62,302 bases of DNA from an uncultured Thermomicrobiales bacterium (GTDB taxonomy: Bacteria > Chloroflexota > Chloroflexia > Thermomicrobiales > UBA6265). The number at the start of each line of letters is the position of its first letter. Position 1 is the stretch's first letter. A program made the translations under genes and the position numbers. The notes below the pieces were generated by a model, which was given only the letters and a program-made list of their open reading frames with translations, had not been told where the DNA came from and made no database searches. Shown here one piece after another: positions 1 through 10,074 of this stretch. The stretch is taken from NCBI GenBank assembly GCA_902806405.1, contig CADCWL010000205.1, positions 1 to 62,302 on the forward strand, given 5' to 3'.

Positions 1-281
1 GTCCCCCGCCCCACCCGCTGCGGCGGGGCGGGGGACGCCGGCGCGGCGCGGAGGGGCGCCCACCCCTCAGCCCGGACCGCCGCGGCACCGCCGTCCCGCA
101 CCGCCAGGGCGGCGGCCAACTGCCGTGGGTCGAGGCCCCGGTCCATCGCCCGCTCGGCGTAGACCCCGAGCAGGCCGTCCCGCGTCGCGCCGCGGCGGAC
201 GGGCGTCCACCCGTCCGCCGCTCCCCGCACGCCGGAGGCGGCCGACGCCGCGCTCCACCCGCCCTGCCCCAGATCGGTCAT
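1..281 (-). CDS. Partial hypothetical protein, runs off the left edge
   Basis: On the minus strand an ATG at 279-281 opens a frame with no stop to the window edge (93 codons visible). It is preceded by a purine-rich GAGGGGG ribosome binding site about 6 bases upstream. The visible peptide has a plausible amphipathic stretch (LLGVYAERAMDRGLDPRQL) followed by an Ala/Pro-rich tail, unlike the Arg-rich shadow frames. I do not recognise a family. The C-terminal end is missing, so function cannot be assigned. A 12-bp perfect inverted repeat (1-12 with 25-36) lies inside this frame. Confidence 0.45.
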   Translation of the reverse strand, partial: MTDLGQGGWSAASAASGVRGAADGWTPVRRGATRDGLLGVYAERAMDRGLDPRQLAAALAVRDGGAAAVRAEGWAPLRAAPASPAPPQRVGRG

Positions 282-630
282 CGGTCCCCCTCGTCTTCGC
301 GTCCCATGGTGCGGGACCGGATCCTCAGCCGCGGCGCGGGGGAAGACGGCAGCGGGCCGTCGCCACGGGTGTACGTACACCTGGCAGGATAGCAAGGGTG
401 GGGGGGGCGGCGCAAGATGTGACGGGGTGGCAGGAGGCGTGTACGAACGCGCTTGCTCCGAGGTTTTCACCCTCCCAGGGGGGAGGGGACTTGGTGGCGA
501 AGGTGGGGGTGGTACATTGGCGAGCGTTCCGCCGGAGCGTCCAACGGCGACGGCGCCCGCGCCGACGGCCCCTCGCCCTTGTGGGGGGACGGCGGTGCGG
601 GCGTCTTCCACGGGAAGGGGGCAGACCACG
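282..630. other. Intergenic region and leader of the aminotransferase gene
   Basis: No gene is supported here. It lies between the divergent partial gene on the left and the aminotransferase on the right. A 7-bp hairpin (470-476 with 481-487, loop AGGG) is followed by a G/T-rich run to about 516. The run ends in GGGTGGTAC but lacks the rest of the T-box core, so I do not call a riboswitch. No convincing promoter was seen. Confidence 0.35.
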
Positions 631-1830
631 TTGACACCGCCGACCGCCGCGGCCGCCGCCCAATCGGACTTTGCCCGCCGTGCGGCAGGCTTCGCGCCGT
701 CCTTCTGGGGCGAGATCGAAGCCCTGGTCGGCCGGCACCCGGACATGGTCTTCTTCGGCGGCGGGTCCCCGGCGCGGGAACTGATGCCGGTCGATCGCTT
801 GCGCGCGGCATCGGTCCAGGCCTGGGCGGACGCGCCGGCGGCGCTCGACTACGGGGAGGTGGCGGGCTACCGGCCGCTGCGGGAACTGGTCGCGGCGCGG
901 ATGGCGGGCCAGGGGATGGCGGTTGAGCCGGACGGGCTGCTCGTCACCAACGGCAGCCAGCAGGGGATCGACCTCGTCTGCCGTCTGATGCTCGACCCGG
1001 GGGACGCCATCCTGGTCGAGTCCCCGACCTTTCTCGGCGCCCTCCAGACCTTCGCCGCCTACGAGGCGACGCTCCTGCCGGTGCCGATGGACGAGGACGG
1101 CCTGCGGATCGACGCCCTGGAGCGCGCCCTGGCCGGAAGCTCCCGGCCGCCGAAGTTGCTCTACACGATCCCCACCTTCCAGAACCCGACCGGCGTCACC
1201 CTCTCCCGGTCGCGGCGCGAGGCGCTGCTGGGACTGGCGCGCGACCGCGGCCTGCTGGTGGTCGAGGACGACCCGTACGGCGAGCTGCGCTACGACGGGG
1301 AGACGGTACCGCCCCTGCGCGCCCTCGACCCGGAGGTCGTCTACCTCGGGACCTTCTCGAAGACGATCGCGCCGGGGCTGCGCGTCGGCTGGATCGCCGC
1401 CCCGACCCGTCTGATTTCTCCCCTCCACTCCGCCAAGGAAGGGGCCGACATCCACAACGAGCGGATCACCGCCCGCACCGTCTTCCACGCCGCCGACGGC
1501 TTCCTGGACGGCCACCTCGCCACCGCCCGGGGCGTCTACCGATCCCGCCGCGACGCCCTGCTGGCCGCGCTGGGGGAGCGGATGCCGCCGGGGGTCCGCT
1601 GGTCGGAGCCGGAGGGCGGTTTCTTCGTCTGGGTCACCCTGCCGGCGGGGATGGACGCCGCCGCGCTGCTGCCGGCCGCCGCCGAGCGGGGGGTGACGTA
1701 CCTGCCGGGCGCCTGGTTCTACCCCACCGCGCCCCAGGCGAACACGCTCCGCCTCAACTTCTCGACCCTGCCGGAGGATCGGATCGGGGAGGGGGTGCGG
1801 CGGCTGGGAGAGGTGATCGCGGGCGGATAG
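631..1830 (+). CDS. PLP-dependent aminotransferase, LysN-like (2-aminoadipate aminotransferase family)
   Basis: This is a fold-type I PLP aminotransferase of the MocR/LysN group without a DNA-binding domain. The TTG start at 631 follows a GGAAGGGGG ribosome binding site and gives 399 residues, the usual length of the family; the longer upstream frame is low-complexity. Visible motifs are the substrate/PLP region TNGSQQGIDL, the IPTFQNPTG loop, VVEDDPYGEL (Asp binding the pyridine nitrogen) and the Schiff-base lysine in GTFSKTIAPGLRVGW, with a C-terminal Arg in TLRLNFS. In bacteria that use the LysW route, LysN converts 2-oxoadipate to 2-aminoadipate, the substrate loaded on LysW. A LysW cluster lies 40 kb downstream, which supports that role. 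Other 2-oxoacid specificities are possible. Confidence 0.75.
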   Translation: MTPPTAAAAAQSDFARRAAGFAPSFWGEIEALVGRHPDMVFFGGGSPARELMPVDRLRAASVQAWADAPAALDYGEVAGYRPLRELVAARMAGQGMAVEPDGLLVTNGSQQGIDLVCRLMLDPGDAILVESPTFLGALQTFAAYEATLLPVPMDEDGLRIDALERALAGSSRPPKLLYTIPTFQNPTGVTLSRSRREALLGLARDRGLLVVEDDPYGELRYDGETVPPLRALDPEVVYLGTFSKTIAPGLRVGWIAAPTRLISPLHSAKEGADIHNERITARTVFHAADGFLDGHLATARGVYRSRRDALLAALGERMPPGVRWSEPEGGFFVWVTLPAGMDAAALLPAAAERGVTYLPGAWFYPTAPQANTLRLNFSTLPEDRIGEGVRRLGEVIAGG

Positions 1831-1928
1831 CGAGCGCGCGGCGTTGGGGGGCCGGCGGGCAGCGTCCGAGAAGAACCGAATTCGGGTGCTCCGCTGCACC
1901 GTCCTCACCCGGTCGTCGTCGCGTCTCG

Positions 1929-2037
1929 GCGTTATCCCCTCCCGGCCGTCGGCCCGGCGAAGGAGGAATCGTTCCCGCGCCCGCGTCGCGGGCGAAGGGT
2001 CCCTCGCCCTCCGGCATGACGCAGGATGAAGCGGGAT
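1929..2037. repeat. Dispersed imperfect palindromic repeat, family B, copy 1 (weak)
   Basis: The intergenic DNA carries a diverged inverted pair. The right arm reads as AAGGGTCCCTCGCCCTCC followed by GGCATGACG, and the left arm begins GTTATCCCC. It resembles the better preserved copies near 9935, 20019 and 22816, which share a TCATCCCGAGG...GGATCTC core. This is the most degraded copy in the window. Confidence 0.35.
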
Positions 2038-2201
2038 GACGGCGGGGCAAGGCGTGCTTTTCGGGATCGGGCGGACGCATGCTGACGCGGTCGCCGTGCG
2101 CCCCCCGTTTTCTCTCCGCGCCGGAGCGTGCCCGCCGGCCAGGGGCATCCACCTTGCCGGCGGCTGGCGTCGCGGGCACGACGTCGATACCGGGAGGGGA
2201 C

Positions 2202-3647
2202 GTGGCAACGGCGATCGACGACGCGCCACAGGTGGCCGGGACCGAGGTGTCGCCCGGCGGCCGGCCGGACGAAACCGATCCCAAGCCGATGACGCAGCGC
2301 CGGGTGCTGGGCTTGGCGACACCGATCATCGGCGAGAACCTGCTCCAGACCGCGGTCGGCGCGGTCGACACCCTGCTGGTCGCCCGGCTTGGCGCGGCCG
2401 CCGTGGCCGGTGTCGGCACCGGCTTCGAGATCGTCTTCTTCATCATCGCGATCCTCTCCGCGATCGACATCGGCGCCACCGTCCTGGTTTCGCAGGCGAT
2501 CGGTGCGGGCGACCGACGGCGGGCAAACGCGCTGGCGCGCCAGGCGATCGTCTGGGGCCTGGTCCTGGCGGTCCCCGTCTCGGCCGCCATCTATCTGGCC
2601 GCGCCCACGATCATCGGCCTCTTCGGCACCGAGCCGGACGTGGCGGCGGCGGCGACCACCTACCTCCAGATCATCGCGGCGACGGGTGTGGCGCTTTTCC
2701 TCTCGTTCGTCTGCGGCGCGGTGCTGCGCGGCGCCGGCGACAGCCGGACCCCGCTCGCGGCGGCGGCGATCGCCAACGTCGTCAACGTCGCGGTCGCCTC
2801 CGCGCTGATCCTCGGCCGGTTCGGCCTCCCGGCGCTCGGCGTCGCCGGCAGCGCCTGGGGCGCCGCCGCGGGGCGCACGGTCGGCGCCGCCTTCATGCTG
2901 GCGGTGATGGTCGGCGGCCGGACGGCGCTCTCGCTGCGCGGCGGATGGGGGTGGCGGCCGCGGCCGGCGGTCGCCCGCCAGATCTTCGCGCTCGGGGTCC
3001 CGGCGGCCGTGGAGCAGGTGCTCACCTCCGGCGCGTTCATGACCCTGATCGCGGTCGTCGCCCTGATCGGCACGCCGGCGCTCGCTGCCCAGCAGATCGC
3101 CTTCACCGCGCTCTCGACCGCGTTCCTGCCGGGGGTCGCCTTCTCGATCACCGCGACCGCGCTCGTCGGCCAGAGCATCGGCGCGCGGCGCCCCGCCGAC
3201 GCGCGGACGGCGTGGCTCATCTCCCTCCGCTGGGCGGTCGCCTGGCTCGGGGTCGGGGGGGCGCTCGTCTTCGGCTTCGCCGAGCGGCTGATGCGGATCT
3301 TCTCGAGCGACCCCGCGGTGATCGGCGCCGGCGTCAACGCCCTACGGGCGCTGGGCCTGGTGCTCCCGTTCTGGGCGGTCTGGTTCGTCAGCAGCGGCGG
3401 CCTACGCGGCAGCGGCGACACCAGGACGCCGCTGATCGTCGGCGCCTCGACGATGTGGCTCGCCGTCGGCTTCGCCTGGGTCGTTGTCCGCTGGTTCGGC
3501 GGCGGCCTCGGCTGGGTCTGGATCGCGTTCGGGATCACGTCGGCGCCGGCCGCGCTCCTGATGTGGTGGCTCTTCCGGCGTCGCATCGGCGACTACGAAG
3601 CGGGCCGCCGCGCGCTCCCGACCGTCGACGGCGCCGGCGGCCACTAA
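2202..3647 (+). CDS. MATE family efflux transporter
   Basis: This is a multidrug/toxin extrusion (MATE) antiporter of the inner membrane. I chose GTG at 2202 because GGGAGGGG lies just upstream and the resulting 481 residues match the family; an in-frame ATG at 2079 would add 41 low-complexity residues. About twelve hydrophobic segments form two related halves, each with a family-typical loop: VLRGAGDSRTPL in the first half and GLRGSGDTRTPLIVG in the second. The first membrane segment is preceded by ATPIIGENLLQTAVG and VDTLLVARLG, which match MATE helix 1 and 2 signatures. Substrate cannot be told from sequence. It appears to be a single-gene unit. Confidence 0.88.
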   Translation: MATAIDDAPQVAGTEVSPGGRPDETDPKPMTQRRVLGLATPIIGENLLQTAVGAVDTLLVARLGAAAVAGVGTGFEIVFFIIAILSAIDIGATVLVSQAIGAGDRRRANALARQAIVWGLVLAVPVSAAIYLAAPTIIGLFGTEPDVAAAATTYLQIIAATGVALFLSFVCGAVLRGAGDSRTPLAAAAIANVVNVAVASALILGRFGLPALGVAGSAWGAAAGRTVGAAFMLAVMVGGRTALSLRGGWGWRPRPAVARQIFALGVPAAVEQVLTSGAFMTLIAVVALIGTPALAAQQIAFTALSTAFLPGVAFSITATALVGQSIGARRPADARTAWLISLRWAVAWLGVGGALVFGFAERLMRIFSSDPAVIGAGVNALRALGLVLPFWAVWFVSSGGLRGSGDTRTPLIVGASTMWLAVGFAWVVVRWFGGGLGWVWIAFGITSAPAALLMWWLFRRRIGDYEAGRRALPTVDGAGGH

Positions 3648-3793
3648 CCCGAATCCTGGAAGGGCACTGCGGCGTCCGCGCGCCCCGGGCCAACAACGCC
3701 GCGCCGAACCCGCCGGCCCAGTCGGTTGCCGGACACGGCCGGTGGCCGGCGACGTCCGCCCGGCGACCGTATCGCTTCCCCGATCGCCGACCC
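3648..3793. other. Intergenic region between convergent genes
   Basis: This 146-base space separates the MATE gene from the convergent amylosucrase gene. Only a short GCCGG-type stem (GGCCGGTGGCCGGC) was noticed; there is no T-run, so no classical terminator is called. Confidence 0.3.
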
Positions 3794-5773
<1,980 letters not shown>

Positions 5774-5909
5774 GCGCGATGCTCCGGGCGAGGGGGAGTG
5801 GCCGGCGCCGGTGCGTCGGATCGGGCGGTAGTTTAACCGGCGCACCGGGAGGCGATCCCGGTCGGTCGTCGGGGAGGGCAGCGCTGGGGCGGGGGCGGCC
5901 GCCTCACCG

Positions 5910-7412
5910 TCAAACGGGGACGGCGCCGTCGGCCGGGGCGGGCTCGGTGCCGTCGCAGAGGGTGCCGCGGAGGGCGGCGCGGGCGGCCCAGTAGCCGGCC
6001 ATGCCGTGGACGCCGCCGCCGGGGGGGGTGGAGGAGGAGCAGAGGTAGAGGCCGGGCACGGGGGTCGACCAGGGGTTCGGACGGGGCGCGGGGCGGAAGA
6101 GGAGCTGGCGGAGGTCCATCAGGCCGCCGTTGATGTCGCCGCCGACCAGGTTGGCGTTCTGGCGCTCCAGCACCGCCGGGCTGCTCTCGGCGCGATGGAG
6201 GACCCGGTCGCGGAAGCCGGGGGCGAAGCGCTCGATCTGGGCCTCGATCCGGTCGGCCATATCCACGGTCGAGCCGTTCGGGACGTGGCAGTAGGCCCAG
6301 ACGGTGTGCTTTCCCGCCGGCGCGCGGGTTGGGTCGAAGAGGCTCTGCTGGGCGAGGAGGACGAAGGGGCGCCGGGGGTGGCCGCCACGGCCGACCTCGG
6401 CCTCGCCGGCGGCGATCTCGGCGAGGGTGCCCCCGAGGTGGACCGTGGCGGCACGCCCGCAGGCCGGGTCGGTCCAGGGGATCGGGCCGTCGAGCGCGTA
6501 ATCGAGCTTGAAGACGCCGGGGCCGGGCTGGTAGCGCTCCAGGGCGCGGCGGTAGCGGCCGGGAAGCCGCTCGCCGGCGATCGCGAGGACTTGGGCCGGC
6601 CCCAGGTCGAGCAGCGTGGCGCGGGCGGGCGGCAGCTCGGCGAGGGAGCCGACGCGGACACCCGTCCGAATCTCGCCGCCGAGGGAGCGGAGATAGGACG
6701 CGAGGGCGTCGGCGATCTTCTGGGAGCCGCCCCGCGGGAAGGGCCAACCGACGGCGTGGCCGAGGGTGCCGAGGACGAAGCCGAAGGCGGCGCTCGGCGG
6801 CTGCTCCATCGGCAGGAAGGAGTGGGCCGCGTTCCCGGCGAAGAGGGCGCGCGCCCGCTCTCCCGCGAAGGCACGCTCGGCGACGCGCCGGGCGGAGCGG
6901 ACGGAGTTCAGCGCCGTCGCGAGCAGCCCGAACGGGTGGCGCGGGGGGCGAAACCGGCCCATCGTGGCGTTCAGGATCTTGTCCACATCCTCGACCGCCG
7001 GCCACATCAGCCCCCGGTAGGCGGTGCCGTCCGGACCAAGGTCGGCGGCGGTGGCGGCGACGGAGCGGTCGAGGAGGACGGCGGTGCCGTCGTCGAGGGG
7101 GTGGGCGAGCGGGGCGCCGGGGTGGACCCACTCCAGGCCGTGCTCCCGCAGCGGCAGTTGCCGGAAAAAGGGGGAGGCGATGCCGAGCGGGTGGATCGCC
7201 GAGCCCAGGTCGTGGACGAAGCCGGGCAGCGTCAGCTCGCCGGAGCGGGTGCCGCCGCCGATCGTCGCCTCCGCCTCGAGGACGAGGACGGTCCGGCCGA
7301 TGCGGGCCAGCTCGACGGCGGCGGCGAGGCCGTTCGGGCCGGCGCCGACGACGACGGCGTCGTAGGCGCGGTGGGTGGCCGCCTCTTGCGGGTGGAGCGC
7401 CGGTTCCGTCAT
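5910..7412 (-). CDS. CrtI-like FAD-dependent oxidoreductase (phytoene dehydrogenase-related family)
   Basis: This is a NAD(P)/FAD-binding flavoprotein of the CrtI/COG1233 type. The N-terminal Rossmann dinucleotide motif [18 protein letters not shown] is followed by [15 protein letters not shown], the GG motif that contacts FAD, and the C-terminal FAD motif is [23 protein letters not shown] at 7412 follows GAGGAGAAG and gives 500 residues. The absence of crtB or other carotenoid genes nearby argues against a proven role in carotenoid synthesis; many members act on unknown isoprenoid-like substrates. It lies 136 bases upstream of the amylosucrase start on the same strand, but no functional link is evident. 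Confidence 0.82.
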   Translation of the reverse strand: MTEPALHPQEAATHRAYDAVVVGAGPNGLAAAVELARIGRTVLVLEAEATIGGGTRSGELTLPGFVHDLGSAIHPLGIASPFFRQLPLREHGLEWVHPGAPLAHPLDDGTAVLLDRSVAATAADLGPDGTAYRGLMWPAVEDVDKILNATMGRFRPPRHPFGLLATALNSVRSARRVAERAFAGERARALFAGNAAHSFLPMEQPPSAAFGFVLGTLGHAVGWPFPRGGSQKIADALASYLRSLGGEIRTGVRVGSLAELPPARATLLDLGPAQVLAIAGERLPGRYRRALERYQPGPGVFKLDYALDGPIPWTDPACGRAATVHLGGTLAEIAAGEAEVGRGGHPRRPFVLLAQQSLFDPTRAPAGKHTVWAYCHVPNGSTVDMADRIEAQIERFAPGFRDRVLHRAESSPAVLERQNANLVGGDINGGLMDLRQLLFRPAPRPNPWSTPVPGLYLCSSSTPPGGGVHGMAGYWAARAALRGTLCDGTEPAPADGAVPV

Positions 7413-7588
7413 CTCCGCGGCTTCTCCTCGCGCCGTGACCGGTCGTCGCCCGTCACCCGGCCCGCACGATCCACGCCGATGGCGCACCGCACCTCGGGCA
7501 GGGGGCGCGCGCCGGGCGGCGGTCGGCGCAACGCGGTTCGGAAACACCCCCTTCACCGGTCCCAGGGTCGCCACGGTCAGGCGGGAGA

Positions 7589-7854
7589 ATGGTGCGGAAG
7601 CGCGAGCCTCTTCTGGGCGAACGCATCAACCCGAAGGGCGTGCGCTTCTCCGATCGCTCGACGTTGGCCGAGGCGACGGGGTTCGTCCTCGTCCGGAGCG
7701 CGGCACCAGCCACCGCCGATATCTTCACCTCGTGACGGAAACCCACCCTGACCTGCAACCGGACACGAACGGTAGAGCCGAACGGTATCAGGTAGAGCCG
7801 TTCATCCCGGTCACCGATCCGCTCGCTTCGGCGGTCGGGGAGGACGAGGCGTGA
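7589..7854 (+). pseudogene. Frameshifted short ORF upstream of hicB, possible HicA-toxin remnant
   Basis: ATG 7589, after GGGAG, opens a 48-codon frame containing TLAEATGFVLVR, then stops at 7735. The coding character continues in another frame as RGTSHRRYLHL and on to a TGA at 7852-7854 that overlaps the GTG of the HicB-like gene. Joined across a frameshift, GFVLVR plus RGTSHRRY resembles the GFxLVRxxGSHxxY core of HicA mRNA interferases. The location just before a HicB-like gene fits a hicAB pair. The match is short and the rest is not recognised, so this is tentative. Confidence 0.3.
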
Positions 7855-8258
7855 CGGAAGACCCCATCGTCGTCTTCTGGAGCGCCGAGGACGACGCGTC
7901 CATCGCCCACGTGCCCGACATCCGCTGCTGCTCCGCCCGTGGCGAAACGGCGGAGGAGGCGCTGCGCGAGGCCTGGCTTGCCGTGGCGGACATTCTGGAA
8001 GACGCGCGTGAGCGGGGCCTTGCGCTCCCACCGCCGACCGTCCGCTCGTGTCCACGCTCCGGGCGGTGTCCTAGCCGGCGCGGCGACGGGTGGCGGTCAA
8101 GGGTCGCCGGACGTGCAAAAGGGGGCAGGGCGGTCGCTCGACCGCCACACCCCCGTTCTTTGCGCGATCAGACCGTCAGCAACCCGCGGCGTGTCGCCAG
8201 GGTGACCGCCTCGGTCCGGCTGGCGGCGCCGAGCTTGCCGAGCAAAGAACCGACGTGA
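7851..8258 (+). CDS. HicB-like antitoxin domain protein with run-on C-terminus
   Basis: The first 60 residues look like the partial RNase-H fold of HicB: VVFWSAEDDASIAHVPDI, then the family hallmark of a Gly-x-Thr followed by an Ala/Glu-rich helix (GETAEEALREAWLAVADIL) and ALPPPT. HicB neutralises the HicA toxin and often autoregulates. The GTG start overlaps the preceding stop as GTGA. After about residue 66 the frame turns Arg-rich and overlaps the 3' end of the convergent regulator by 91 bases, which suggests that the original 3' end was lost or frameshifted. The toxin gene just upstream is also broken, so the module is probably inactive. Confidence 0.5.
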   Translation: MTEDPIVVFWSAEDDASIAHVPDIRCCSARGETAEEALREAWLAVADILEDARERGLALPPPTVRSCPRSGRCPSRRGDGWRSRVAGRAKGGRAVARPPHPRSLRDQTVSNPRRVARVTASVRLAAPSLPSKEPT

Positions 8259-8914
8259 AACTTGGCGGTGTGCTCGCTGATGCCGAGCTCGCGGGCGATC
8301 GCCTTGTTCGGGAGGCCGGTGGCGACCAACTCCAGGACCTGGCGCTCGCGCGCGGTCAACCCCTCGCCGGCGCCGTCGAGGACGACAGGGTGGGCCGGGC
8401 CGGCGGGGCGGAGGCCGGCGGCGCCGACGACGACCGGGTCGAGGACGGTCAGGCCCAAGACAACGCCGCGGACCGCCGCCGCCAGGGAAGGGCCGTCGAC
8501 GTCCGGCGCGAGGTAGGCGACCGGGCCACCGCCGAGGCCGGGCCCGTCGACGGCGGGGTCGCCGCCGAGGAGGACGAGCGGGACGCCTGGGTAGGCGTCC
8601 GCCAGGTCGTCGGCGGTGGTCTCGGCGGCGGCGCCGAGATCGACCACGATCGCGGCCGGGTCGGGCTCGGCGCTGACCGGGTCGGCGGCGGCCCAGCCGC
8701 CCCCGCCGACGGGATGGGGAGATGGGGTGGCGGGATGCAGGCCGGGCTCGGCCGCCAGCAGCGCGCTGAGGCCCGCCCGCACCGCCGGGTAGGCGGCGAC
8801 GACCAGGACCCGCAACGGCGCGTCCCCCACCGTGGGGGACGCGCCGGAGCTGCCTTCGGGGGCGGCCGAGTCGGCCGCCCCAGGGGCGAGGCTCGCGACC
8901 CGGCGGTCGGTCAC
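8168..8914 (-). CDS. NarL/LuxR-family regulator with degenerate receiver domain
   Basis: A 248-residue response-regulator-like protein. The C-terminus has a clear LuxR/NarL helix-turn-helix (LTARERQVLELVATGLPNKAIARELGISE, then HTAKFHVGSLLGKL). The N-terminal domain resembles a receiver domain (LRVLVVAAYPAVRAGLSALL), but the acidic pair that normally follows beta-1 is replaced by Ala-Ala; a candidate Asp remains in IVVDLG. This suggests a receiver not controlled by ordinary Mg-dependent phosphorylation. Its GTG start overlaps the stop of the protease gene as GTGA, so the two should be translationally coupled and functionally linked. Confidence 0.8.
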   Translation of the reverse strand: MTDRRVASLAPGAADSAAPEGSSGASPTVGDAPLRVLVVAAYPAVRAGLSALLAAEPGLHPATPSPHPVGGGGWAAADPVSAEPDPAAIVVDLGAAAETTADDLADAYPGVPLVLLGGDPAVDGPGLGGGPVAYLAPDVDGPSLAAAVRGVVLGLTVLDPVVVGAAGLRPAGPAHPVVLDGAGEGLTARERQVLELVATGLPNKAIARELGISEHTAKFHVGSLLGKLGAASRTEAVTLATRRGLLTV

Positions 8915-9819
8915 GCCCGCTCCGTCGGGACGACGGTGAAGGAGCGCGGCTCGCCACCGCGCAGGACCGCGATCTCGACCGCGGCACCGGGGGTTAGGCG
9001 CAGCAGCGCGGCCGGCACCGACTCCTGGTCCGTGACGCGGGCGCCGCCGACCCCGACGACCGCGTCGCCCACCATCAGGCCGGCGCGGTCGGCCGGGGTT
9101 CCCTCGGCGACCTCGGTCAGGAGGAAGCCGACGGCGTGGTCCGTCCGCCGCAGCGGGACGACGACGCCATTGACGCCGAGGAAGCCGCGGACCTGGCCGG
9201 CGCCGCCGCCGGCGACGAAGACCTCGACCGCCTGGCTCGGCACGGCCAGCGACAGCGCGCCGCTGACCATCGTGTTGATGCCGACGACCCGACCACGGGC
9301 GTCCAGCAGCGGTCCGCCGGAGTTGCCCGGCAGGAGCGTCACGTCGGCCTGGAGCCAGTCCCCGGTCCGCGGTCCGTCCGGGGTGGCGGCCTGACCGGCG
9401 GCGACGACGATGCCGGCGGTGACCGCGCCCTTGAAGCCGATCGGGTGGCCGATGGCGAGCACGATCTGGCCGGGGCGGACGGTCGAGGAGTCGCCGACCT
9501 CGGCCGCCGGCAGGTCGGTCGCCTCGACCTTGATCAGGGCAAGGTCGCGGTTGGGGTGGCGGGCGGTGACGCGGCCGGGAAAGCGCCGCCCGTCCGCCAG
9601 GGTGATCTCCGCCTCGTCACCGCGGACGACGTGGCGGTTGGTGACGATCAGACCGTCCGACCGCCAGACGACGCCGGCGCCGTTGCCGCCGCGCTGGCCG
9701 ACGACGACGACCGAGGGGCCGACCCGATCGGCGATGGCGGCGGCTGCCTCGGAGACGGCGAAGCCGGCGGCGAGGCCGGCGCTCGGCGCGATGGGGGGAG
9801 CGGGGAGGGTGGTGACCAT
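8911..9819 (-). CDS. HtrA-like S1C serine protease with PDZ domain, no signal peptide
   Basis: A trypsin-like protease of the DegP/HtrA group. The catalytic triad is visible: His in VTNRHVV, Asp in HPNRDLALIKV and Ser in LPGNSGGPLLD. A PDZ domain follows (GFLGVNGVVVPLR, then GTPADRAGLMVGDAVVGVGG), giving 302 residues. ATG 9819 is preceded by AAGGAG. The N-terminus is not a recognisable export signal, so the protein is predicted to be cytoplasmic, unusual for HtrA. It is co-transcribed with the LuxR-type regulator downstream. It might act as a regulatory protease or chaperone in a stress circuit; that is inference. Confidence 0.82.
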   Translation of the reverse strand: MVTTLPAPPIAPSAGLAAGFAVSEAAAAIADRVGPSVVVVGQRGGNGAGVVWRSDGLIVTNRHVVRGDEAEITLADGRRFPGRVTARHPNRDLALIKVEATDLPAAEVGDSSTVRPGQIVLAIGHPIGFKGAVTAGIVVAAGQAATPDGPRTGDWLQADVTLLPGNSGGPLLDARGRVVGINTMVSGALSLAVPSQAVEVFVAGGGAGQVRGFLGVNGVVVPLRRTDHAVGFLLTEVAEGTPADRAGLMVGDAVVGVGGARVTDQESVPAALLRLTPGAAVEIAVLRGGEPRSFTVVPTERA

Positions 9820-9934
9820 GGACGTTGCAGGCTCCTTGCTGGGTCGAAGACGGATCGGAAGTCGGGGGTCGGAGGCCGGCGCCGGAATCGAACGTTACCG
9901 GGGCGCGAGCGCGTGCGAGAGGAGCCGCGCTTCG

Positions 9935-10010
9935 CCGTCATCCCGAGGCACGAGGGGTCTCTCCACCGCTATGCCGCCTGGGAGAGATCCCTCCTTCGTG
10001 GGGATGACGG
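9935..10010. repeat. Dispersed palindromic repeat, family B, copy 2
   Basis: A roughly 30-base imperfect inverted repeat. The left arm starts CCGTCATCCCGAGG and ends GGGGTCTCTCC; the right arm (about 9980-10010) starts GGGAGAGATCCC and ends GGGGATGACGG. It can fold into one long hairpin with a loop of about 15 bases. It lies in the space between the two same-strand protease genes. Related copies occur near 1929, 20019 and 22816. Confidence 0.7.
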
Positions 10011-10074
10011 GGCAAGGGGTGTAGACCGTTGCGACGGGGATGTTCCCGAGCACAATCGGTGGCCCCCCGCCCCC

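Noticed and set aside
1-36. 12-bp perfect inverted repeat at the left edge, terminator-like
   Set aside because: It lies inside a plausible partial coding frame and has no T-run; in this base composition such stems occur by chance.
495-520. GGGTGGTAC resembling a T-box core upstream of the aminotransferase
   Set aside because: The conserved continuation (ACCGCG) and the stem I and III motifs are missing, unlike the clear T-box at 39950.
325-2322. Long minus-strand open frame of 665 codons
   Set aside because: Antisense to the aminotransferase gene; Arg/Pro/Gly-rich composition typical of shadow frames in GC-rich DNA.
5833-7131. Alternative minus-strand frame of 432 codons overlapping the FAD oxidoreductase
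   Set aside because: Arg/Pro-rich and without motifs, whereas the overlapping frame shows clear FAD-binding signatures.
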